Assembly: GCA_001412425.1 (NCBI GenBank)
Contig: LKUH01000121.1
Location: 1 to 13,323 of the forward strand
DNA length: 13,323 nt
Source of the DNA: Candidatus Cloacimonas sp. SDB
GTDB lineage: Bacteria; Cloacimonadota; Cloacimonadia; Cloacimonadales; TCS61
Direction of reading: 5' to 3'
Shown here: piece by piece, positions 7,746-13,323 of the stretch
Layout: each line of letters starts with the position of its first letter
How positions within the stretch are numbered: the stretch's first letter is position 1
The notes under the pieces: model-generated
The model's input: only the letters and a program-made list of their open reading frames with translations
Told to the model about the DNA's origin: nothing
The model's database searches: none
Position numbers and translations under genes: made by a program

Positions 7746-7835
7746 TCTAGCCACTTCTCTCGAAACAATGAAAGTTAGACCGTTTTCCTCGTACCGGAAA
7801 CAACACCTCTGTTACAGCTAGAAAGAATAGATTTT

Positions 7836-10217
7836 GTGAATTATTATAATATTGCACTTCCCTTAAAACCAGATAAATTGTTCACCTACAGCTCCAAAGA
7901 ATCAGCCGTAAAAGGTTGCAGAGTATTAGTATCATTCCATAATCAAATCTATACCGGAATAGTCTGGGAAAAGATCACGGAAATGGATCCTGCCCTAAAG
8001 TATAAACCAATTTTAGAGATGATAGATACTGAACCCCTTATCTTACCGGATCTGCTGGAACTGGCTGCCTGGATCAGCCGTTATTATCATACCAGTTTGG
8101 GTATCACTTTATCGGCAATGCTGCCGGCTGCTTTCAATGTTCAGGTTCAGTTAAAAGCAAAAAGAACTTCGGCGATTGAACCTCAAGACTCAGATGCCAG
8201 CACTTTGAAAATTCTAGATCAATTAAAAACTGAAGAATGGACTGATATTGCTGGGTTGAAAAAAAATAACCAGGGTTTATATAAACTTCTGGAAGATCTT
8301 GAAGATAAAAAGCTCATTGATATTAGAAGAGTGACCGATAATAAGATAAAACCGAAAACGGTGAATTTTATAATTCAGGATGAACTGGAAAATATTTGTC
8401 AGTTAACTTCAAAGCAGAATGAAGCTTTTAAAGTTATTCTGGAACAGGGCAATGAATTTCCCCTTTCCAGCATCGCTAAAGAATTCAGCTATTCTATCAT
8501 TAAAAGTCTGGTAAAAAAGAAAATCATCAGAATTGAATCCCGAAAAGTTTATGAAGAAAGTAAAATGCTGCAGAAAATAATTCTGGAAAGCAAAAAGATA
8601 AAATTGAATGATGAGCAGTTGAAGGCTGTAAAAACCATAAATGAAAGTCTTGCTAAGTCTGAATTTTCTACTTTTCTGCTCTACGGAATTACCGGAAGTG
8701 GAAAAACAGAAGTCTATATTGCTGTTATAAAACGGATTATTGCTCAAAAGAAAACCGCCCTTATGCTCGTTCCCGAGATTGCCTTAACCCCTCAGATGGT
8801 CAGCCGTTTCTTCAGTGTCTTCGGTAATGAAATTGCTGTGCTTCACAGTCAGCTTAATGACAGGGAAAGATGGCAGGAATGGCGGGATATCAGATCGGGC
8901 AGGAAAAAGATTGTGATAGGAGCCAGAAGCGCTGTATTTGCGCCTTTACGGAATATCGGTGTGATTTTTGTGGATGAAGAGCAGGTTAATTCCTACAAAC
9001 AGGAATCCAATCCCCGCTATAATGGCAGAGATATGGCTGTACTCAGAGCCAAATTGAATAATGCTGTTTGCATTCTGGGAAGTGCGACTCCTTCTCTGGA
9101 ATCATGGTTTAATGTTACAAATCAAAAATTCAAATTGATCCAGTTGAAAAAGCGGCCCTTGAATTATCTATTACCCCAGGTTGAGGTCATAGATCTTAGA
9201 AAAGCAAAAATGTTGCATGATAATTTTTCAGAAAAATTGATCACGGCTATAGAAACAAGATTAAAAAAACAGGAACAGATACTGCTGCTGCATAATCGAA
9301 GAGGTTACTCCTCATTTGTGCAGTGTGTATCCTGCGGAAAATTGTTTGAATGCCCTCATTGTGATATCAGCATGAATTACCATAGTACAGGTGAATTACT
9401 TAAGTGTCATTACTGCGGTTATCAAAAAAAATTACCACGTAAATGCGATGAATGCGGAGGATATGTTTATAATTTTGGATCACCTGGAACTCAACAGCTG
9501 GAAAAACAACTCAAGATCCTTTTTCCGCAAGCCAGAATACTGCGCATGGATTCTGATACAGCCAGAAAAAGGGACAGTTACGATTCCATGTTTCAGCGGA
9601 TGAAAAATGGTTCGGTTGATATTCTGCTGGGAACTCAGATGATAGCTAAAGGACTCGATTTTGAAAATGTAACTCTGGTGGGAGTTATTCTCGCTGATCA
9701 AAGTTTGAATATTCCTGACTTTAGAGCTGCAGAGAATACTTTTCAACTTTTAACTCAGGTTGCAGGTCGTTCCGGAAGAGGTGAAAAACCCGGGCAGGTA
9801 TTAATTCAGACATTTAATCCTGAACATTACGCCATTGCCAAAGCTTTTAAACAGGATTTTGAATCTTTTGCACTCAGAGAACTGGAATTGAGAAAAGAAT
9901 TATTTTATCCGCCTTATCGAAAACTGGCCAGATTGCTCTTTACTTCCACCAGCGAAAAATTTATTAAAACTGAAGTTAGAAAATTAAGTAAACTCCGGCA
10001 GATTCTTAACGGATTATATCCTCAGGATCAACTGATTATACTGGGTCCCGTAGAAGCTCCCTTTGTAAAATTACAGAAAAAATATCGCTTTCATATCATT
10101 ATTAAAAGTGATTGTATAAAAACTATGTCAGAAGTAATAAATTATTTTAAATCACAAATTAAATTGAAATATAAAGTAAGTTATTCCATTGATGTTGACC
10201 CTTTGAGTTTATTATAA
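7836..10217 (+). CDS. priA: Primosomal protein N' (PriA replication restart helicase)
   Basis: A 793-residue superfamily 2 DNA helicase that reloads the replisome at stalled forks. The N-terminus (NYYNIALPLKPDKLFTYSS) matches the family's 3'-end binding domain and supports the GTG start at 7836, which has only a weak purine-rich ribosome site. Walker A is GITGSGKT at 284-291. Motif II reads DEEQ at 380-383 where PriA normally has DEEH. Eight cysteines bind two zinc ions (C497, C500, C506, C509, C524, C527, C537, C540). The C-terminal helicase motifs are complete: LGTQMIAKGLDF, PDFRAAENTFQLLTQVAGRSGRG. The length is somewhat above the usual 730-750, the extra lying between the N-terminal domain and the helicase core. 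Its TAA overlaps the stop of the convergent kinase gene within a TTATAA. Confidence 0.97.
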   Translation: MNYYNIALPLKPDKLFTYSSKESAVKGCRVLVSFHNQIYTGIVWEKITEMDPALKYKPILEMIDTEPLILPDLLELAAWISRYYHTSLGITLSAMLPAAFNVQVQLKAKRTSAIEPQDSDASTLKILDQLKTEEWTDIAGLKKNNQGLYKLLEDLEDKKLIDIRRVTDNKIKPKTVNFIIQDELENICQLTSKQNEAFKVILEQGNEFPLSSIAKEFSYSIIKSLVKKKIIRIESRKVYEESKMLQKIILESKKIKLNDEQLKAVKTINESLAKSEFSTFLLYGITGSGKTEVYIAVIKRIIAQKKTALMLVPEIALTPQMVSRFFSVFGNEIAVLHSQLNDRERWQEWRDIRSGRKKIVIGARSAVFAPLRNIGVIFVDEEQVNSYKQESNPRYNGRDMAVLRAKLNNAVCILGSATPSLESWFNVTNQKFKLIQLKKRPLNYLLPQVEVIDLRKAKMLHDNFSEKLITAIETRLKKQEQILLLHNRRGYSSFVQCVSCGKLFECPHCDISMNYHSTGELLKCHYCGYQKKLPRKCDECGGYVYNFGSPGTQQLEKQLKILFPQARILRMDSDTARKRDSYDSMFQRMKNGSVDILLGTQMIAKGLDFENVTLVGVILADQSLNIPDFRAAENTFQLLTQVAGRSGRGEKPGQVLIQTFNPEHYAIAKAFKQDFESFALRELELRKELFYPPYRKLARLLFTSTSEKFIKTEVRKLSKLRQILNGLYPQDQLIILGPVEAPFVKLQKKYRFHIIIKSDCIKTMSEVINYFKSQIKLKYKVSYSIDVDPLSLL

Positions 10218-11453
10218 CTTCTCGGCTGGTTTCCTTAAGGGCAGGTAAATCCTGAATTCAGTGCCTTTGCCAAATTCAGATTCAACTTCTATTTTACCTT
10301 GATGTTCATCGATTATTTTTTTTGATACCGGAAGTCCGATTCCACTGCCGGAAGAACCTTTTGTGCTGAAAAATTTGGTAAACAGTTGATTCTGGGTTTC
10401 CTCTGTCATACCGGCTCCATCATCGATAATTGATATTTCAAGCTGCTGATCGATGCTACGCATTTTGATTTGAATATTTCCAGTTTCCTTTTCGGAAAAA
10501 GCATCTAAACTGTTGGAAATCAGGTTGACCAGACATCTGAAAATGCTCTTTGAATCCATTTCAATTTCAGGAAGATCACCCTCAGTTTCCAGCTGTAAAT
10601 CAATATTTTTCTCGGCAGCCTTTATTTTGTATAAATCAATCAGTTCAATTGCCAGATTCTTGGGGTCGATCAGTTCGTATTCCGGTTTTCTTTCTTTGGA
10701 ATAATAAAGCATGTCCAGAACTAAAGAGGAAATTCTCTCAATGCTGCTGCTGACGATTTCCCAGCCCGTTTCAAGTTTTGCCGAAGAGATCTCTTTCATG
10801 TATTTATTGATCATGTAGCTGCCGCCCTGCAGTCCGGTCAAAATATTCTTGATATAATGAGAAAGACCAGAAATGGTTTCTCCAATGGAAGCAAGTCTTT
10901 CTATCCTTATCTTTTCTTCCACAAGTCTGGCTCTTTGCAAAGCCAGTGATATCTGACTTCCCACCAGTTTAAGAAGATCCATGTCTTCATTATTGAAATC
11001 GGTCTCGATTTTATTGATCAATTCCAGAACGCCTATAATCTTATCTTCAATCTGAAGAGGCACACAGATCAGGTTTCTGGTTTTGAATTCGCTGGCTATA
11101 TCAACTTTATCAGAAAATAAACTGCTCTGAGCAGGATCATTCTCAATCAGGGCTTTGCCGGTTTGAAAAACATAACCACAAATACCTTCTCCAGGTTCCA
11201 TCTGAATGCTTTTGAGAATTTCCCCCTTTTCTCCAGTTGCAAAATAAAAATATAATTTTCCGGTTTTAATATCTTCCAGTAGAATTGAAGTTCCTTCTAC
11301 GGAAAATATCCTTTCAGATTCTGATAAAATGCTGTTCAGTAAGGTATCTATGTCATTTGTATGATTCATAAGTGTAAGCAAAGGTAGTATTTTATCAATC
11401 TTCTGGTTTAAACTTAATTTCATGGTAACTTCCGAGGATTTGATCTTTTTCAT
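10212..11453 (-). CDS. Soluble GAF-domain sensor histidine kinase
   Basis: A 413-residue two-component kinase without membrane helices, so probably cytoplasmic. A GAF sensor domain covers about residues 35-175 (IFSVEGTSILLED, GEGICGYVFQTGKALI, LICVPLQIEDKIIGVLELINK). A short coiled linker leads to the dimerisation and phosphoacceptor helix with H199 in GLSHYIKN. The ATP-binding domain is complete: N box NLISNSLDAF at 310-319, G1 DDGAGM at 344-349, F box LFTKFFSTK at 357-365, G2 GSGIGL at 369-374. There is no receiver domain and no response regulator beside it, so it is an orphan kinase with unknown target and ligand. The ATG at 11453 has AAGGA at the right distance, so I prefer it to the internal ATG at 11423. 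It has its own promoter (11561-11588). Confidence 0.95.
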   Translation of the reverse strand: MKKIKSSEVTMKLSLNQKIDKILPLLTLMNHTNDIDTLLNSILSESERIFSVEGTSILLEDIKTGKLYFYFATGEKGEILKSIQMEPGEGICGYVFQTGKALIENDPAQSSLFSDKVDIASEFKTRNLICVPLQIEDKIIGVLELINKIETDFNNEDMDLLKLVGSQISLALQRARLVEEKIRIERLASIGETISGLSHYIKNILTGLQGGSYMINKYMKEISSAKLETGWEIVSSSIERISSLVLDMLYYSKERKPEYELIDPKNLAIELIDLYKIKAAEKNIDLQLETEGDLPEIEMDSKSIFRCLVNLISNSLDAFSEKETGNIQIKMRSIDQQLEISIIDDGAGMTEETQNQLFTKFFSTKGSSGSGIGLPVSKKIIDEHQGKIEVESEFGKGTEFRIYLPLRKPAEKL

Positions 11454-11527
11454 ATTAATTCCTTAAAAATATTCAGGATGAAGAAGATACAGCATCTGTA
11501 ACTCCTAATTTTACTTTGTAAATAATC

Positions 11528-11566
11528 AGCAATTTTATGAAACTGATGCTGAAATTAGCAATTTTA
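11528..11566. repeat. Direct repeat of AGCAATTTTA in the kinase promoter region
   Basis: AGCAATTTTA occurs at 11528-11537 and again at 11557-11566, 29 bases apart. The second copy covers the -10 element of the kinase promoter; the first lies downstream of it in the leader. Regulator binding to both copies is possible, but in AT-rich DNA this may be chance. Confidence 0.35.
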
Positions 11567-11588
11567 CAGTATTTTTAAATAGTGTCAA
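11561..11588 (-). promoter_or_regulatory. Sigma-70-type promoter for the histidine kinase gene
   Basis: On the minus strand a perfect TTGACA (11583-11588) is followed after 16 bases by TAAAAT (11561-11566), a five-of-six -10 match. It predicts a leader of about 100 bases before the ATG at 11453. It is the best promoter match in the window. The remaining intergenic stretch to 11740 shows nothing further that I recognise. Confidence 0.6.
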
Positions 11589-11741
11589 ATCCTTTGGTAT
11601 TTTTACTCCGCAATTGTTAATTTTTTTAAGAAACATACCGAATGTTATACCTGAATTAGATTCATTGCTTTAATTTAAGAGGAAAAACTTACAATTGTCA
11701 GTCTGAACAAAAAGTGATTTGAAGAGAAAGGATAAAAAATT

Positions 11742-11768
11742 TTGACAATATATGATATTAATTAAATT
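11742..11768 (+). promoter_or_regulatory. Candidate promoter for the TerB-like gene
   Basis: A perfect TTGACA at 11742-11747 is followed by TAAATT at 11763-11768 after a short 15-base spacer. The transcript would start about 40 bases before the ATG at 11816. The strong -35 and the position support it; the spacing is below the optimum. Confidence 0.4.
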
Positions 11769-11805
11769 GTATCGCTTGAAAAAAGATAAAAATCAGTTCA
11801 GTTAT

Positions 11806-11811
11806 GGGAGG
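11806..11811 (+). promoter_or_regulatory. Strong ribosome binding site that decides the start of the TerB-like gene
   Basis: GGGAGG at 11806-11811 sits four bases before the ATG at 11816. An in-frame ATG at 11804 overlaps this site, so it cannot use it and is unlikely to be the true start. The same GGGAGG with a short spacer precedes the reactivase gene at 1497, which supports the choice. Confidence 0.75.
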
Positions 11812-11815
11812 TAGC

Positions 11816-12517
11816 ATGATAAAGAATGATTTAATAAGCTATTTTGTTAATGATGACTATTCTTTTACAGTATATCGGGATAAAAAAAGCAGAGTAGTCG
11901 GAAAACTTATTGATCAAAATACAGGCAAACAGGTAGGTAAAGACCTTTATCAAAGGGTGTTTCCGGGAAACGTTGAAAACCTGGTGAATGTAGCCAAAGT
12001 CATTATTAGTGCTGCCTGGCAGGATGGTAAAATTCTGCCTGCAGAAAGAAAAGCATTTGATCTGGCATTTAGTGATATTGAATTCACTGCTGAGCAGAAA
12101 CAGAAAATTGAAAAGGAATTTACTCAACCAACTCCCTTAAATGAGCTGCTGGATTGCATAAAAACAAGAGAAGAAAAACTGATCATTCTGGAAACTTCTC
12201 TTTTGCTTATTTTAGCAGATAATGAGTTTCATCCTCAGGAAAAGAAATTCATAGAAACTTTAGTTAAAGAATTCCAACTCGAAAGTGAAGACATTGCCCT
12301 GCTCTATTATATTCTTCCCGAAGAAGTTAAGAAATATATTGTTAAAGAGAGAATCCATGAAACTCTGGAAATAGATGACGCAGAAATTGCTGCTCTCCAG
12401 AAATTTTCTAACCACAAAGAACCCGTTGCTAATTTAAATCATGAAAAAGTGTATGTACATTTTGTTAATAGCTGGAAGAATAGAAGCACCAGATATAAGA
12501 GAGAGAGCGTGTATTAA
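11816..12517 (+). CDS. TerB-like domain protein of unknown role
   Basis: A 233-residue protein from the preferred ATG at 11816. The central part resembles the all-helical TerB/DjlA-N fold with its two pseudo-symmetric acidic motifs: AAWQDGKILPAERKAF at about residues 66-81 (D70, E77) and LLILADNEFHPQEKKFIETL at about 130-149 (D135, E142). In the family these acidic pairs are thought to bind metal. The first 55 residues (DYSFTVYRDKKSR, GKLIDQNTGKQVG) look like a small beta domain and the tail after 185 is basic; I recognise neither. No tellurite-resistance partner genes (TerC, TerD, TerZ) are nearby, so a stress or membrane-related role is only a guess. No signal peptide or membrane helix is seen. 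The gene stands alone between its own promoter candidate and a strong terminator. Confidence 0.75.
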   Translation: MIKNDLISYFVNDDYSFTVYRDKKSRVVGKLIDQNTGKQVGKDLYQRVFPGNVENLVNVAKVIISAAWQDGKILPAERKAFDLAFSDIEFTAEQKQKIEKEFTQPTPLNELLDCIKTREEKLIILETSLLLILADNEFHPQEKKFIETLVKEFQLESEDIALLYYILPEEVKKYIVKERIHETLEIDDAEIAALQKFSNHKEPVANLNHEKVYVHFVNSWKNRSTRYKRESVY

Positions 12518-12541
12518 TATTTTGACCCGCAAAATATCAAT

Positions 12542-12572
12542 AAAAACCCCGTTAAAAACAGCGGGGTTTTTT
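12542..12572. terminator. Bidirectional rho-independent terminator
   Basis: AAAAACCCCG (12542-12551) pairs perfectly with CGGGGTTTTT (12562-12571) around a ten-base loop, and is followed by T residues on the plus strand and by a T run on the minus strand. It ends the TerB-like transcript and, in reverse, the EamA transcript, whose TAA stop (12571-12573) lies inside the hairpin's T tract. Confidence 0.92.
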
Positions 12573-13194
12573 AATTATAGGAAATATTTAAGAATACGAT
12601 ACCTGCTATCATGATGGCGTAAGCATATTTCTGCTGCAGGGAATATCTTTTCTTCCAGATAAGTATATCCGCAATAACGCAGATCAGAACAACACTGGAG
12701 GCAAATAAGGGATATGCGATCGGAGCCGGGATCGTTGCCAGAGATAACAGAAACAATTTGGTTGTAAGCTGGTTCGGAATGCCTAAAATTAAACCAAAAC
12801 AAAAATATTTCCAGATCAGCTTTTTCCCTTTTAAAATTACCCAGATCAAATTGGAAATAAATGCAGAAGCAAACAGAAAAAAAACAAATAGATCTTCATG
12901 CCCGACACCAGATTCATCATATATTTTTAAAGATGTGTCAGATAATCCGGTTATCACAAATAGCAGAAATAGAAATAATAGATTATGGAAAGATTTGAAC
13001 TCAGTTACAAAGATGAAAGCAAATAATACAATTCCTATACCAAGATAATTGATGAATCCGATCTGATCACCAAAAAAAATCAAAGATATTACCGTGGGTA
13101 TCAATAATGATATCCGCATAGTACTTACACTTAAAGATAATCCGTTGTACTGAATATTCCTTCTATAAATAATGAAATTAATTAAAAAGAACAT
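12571..13194 (-). CDS. EamA/DMT-family transporter, N-terminally truncated (probable pseudogene)
   Basis: A 207-residue, very hydrophobic protein with about seven membrane segments. It matches the drug/metabolite transporter (EamA) pattern from the third helix on: SLSVSTMRISLLIPTVISLIFFGDQIG near the start, then the second repeat (NQLTTKLFLLSLATIPAPIAYPLFASSVVLICVIADILIWKKR). Full members have ten helices and about 280-300 residues. Here the frame continues upstream of the ATG at 13194 for 20 more matching codons (FDIGLGFITG) and then meets TGA at 13255-13257. There is no ATG, GTG or TTG in that stretch and no good ribosome site, so helices 1-2 seem to be lost. Just beyond the stop lies a palindromic repeat. 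A short functional form cannot be excluded. The substrate is unknown. Confidence 0.75.
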   Translation of the reverse strand: MFFLINFIIYRRNIQYNGLSLSVSTMRISLLIPTVISLIFFGDQIGFINYLGIGIVLFAFIFVTEFKSFHNLLFLFLLFVITGLSDTSLKIYDESGVGHEDLFVFFLFASAFISNLIWVILKGKKLIWKYFCFGLILGIPNQLTTKLFLLSLATIPAPIAYPLFASSVVLICVIADILIWKKRYSLQQKYAYAIMIAGIVFLNISYN

Positions 13195-13265
13195 TCCGGT
13201 TATAAATCCAAGACCAATGTCAAAACTGCTGGCCTGAGATAGGGATGTTTTTAATCAACAGAATT

Positions 13266-13285
13266 CCTCGACGCTTGCGTCGGGG
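13266..13285. repeat. GC-rich hairpin repeat at the broken transporter 5' end
   Basis: CGACGC (13269-13274) and GCGTCG (13277-13282) pair perfectly around TT; one T-G wobble and two more C-G pairs extend the stem to nine positions. Its high GC content contrasts with the AT-rich surroundings, and it is not followed by a T run. This is the look of a dispersed REP-like palindromic element rather than a terminator, though only one copy is seen here. Confidence 0.55.
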
Positions 13286-13300
13286 TAAAATAGGAAAGTT

Positions 13301-13318
13301 TGAAAACCTGGGTTTTCA
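13301..13318. repeat. Inverted repeat at the right window edge
   Basis: TGAAAACC and GGTTTTCA are perfect 8-base inverted copies around TG. It lies 15 bases beyond the GC-rich hairpin and may be part of the same composite repeat. The window ends five bases later, so its full extent is unknown. Confidence 0.5.
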
Positions 13319-13323
13319 TTTAA

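Noticed and set aside
11804..11815. Upstream ATG as start of the TerB-like gene
   Set aside because: This ATG overlaps the GGGAGG ribosome site that serves the ATG at 11816, and no other site precedes it.
13266..13290. GC-rich hairpin as a terminator
   Set aside because: The stem is followed by AAAAT or GAATT with no T run on either strand, and no intact gene ends there.
1..13323. CRISPR array, tRNA, rRNA, transposase, prophage or toxin-antitoxin genes
   Set aside because: I looked for regular direct repeats, cloverleaf-like segments and recombinase or toxin motifs on both strands and saw none.

Overview
The window looks like ordinary chromosome from an AT-rich, probably anaerobic bacterium outside the well-studied phyla. 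Three features point to an amino-acid-fermenting member of the Bacteroidota/FCB-type lineages, with Cloacimonadota as my best but unproven guess. These are a MutL/GlmL/KamC-type reactivase of a B12-dependent aminomutase, a secreted GWxTD-domain protein (a family typical of Bacteroidota, Cloacimonadota and related groups), and a DnaE1 replicase with an apparently intact PHP metal site. No phage, transposase, CRISPR array, rRNA or tRNA gene was seen.

Layout. Bases 1-2087 (minus strand) hold a TetR-family regulator whose TGA overlaps the ATG of a large reactivase-type ATPase that runs off the left edge; a candidate operator lies just upstream of tetR. A 359-base divergent intergenic region with two tight palindromes and a TTGACA promoter separates it from a plus-strand pair: dnaE (replicative DNA polymerase III alpha) and, 16 bases later, a secreted GWxTD protein that starts at TTG. 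This pair converges with no gap on yraN (minus). After a 228-base gap comes priA (plus, GTG start), which converges on and overlaps by six bases a soluble GAF-type histidine kinase (minus). The kinase has a good TTGACA-16-TAAAAT promoter. A 362-base intergenic region leads to a stand-alone TerB-like gene (plus). It ends at a strong bidirectional terminator shared with a minus-strand EamA/DMT transporter gene that lacks its N-terminal membrane helices. The right edge carries a GC-rich hairpin repeat and a second inverted repeat exactly where that gene's missing 5' end should be.

How the genes work together. dnaE, priA and possibly yraN are DNA replication, restart and repair functions. The kinase, the TerB-like protein and the transporter are single-gene units with no visible partners. 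The tetR-reactivase pair is the only unit that looks like dedicated metabolic control, probably of an adenosylcobalamin aminomutase encoded to the left of the window. I see no clear evidence of a wholly new system. The items most worth a second look are the coupling of a TetR regulator to a zinc-ribbon-bearing reactivase, the truncated transporter beside palindromic repeats, the DEEQ motif II in PriA, and the dnaE-GWxTD pairing.
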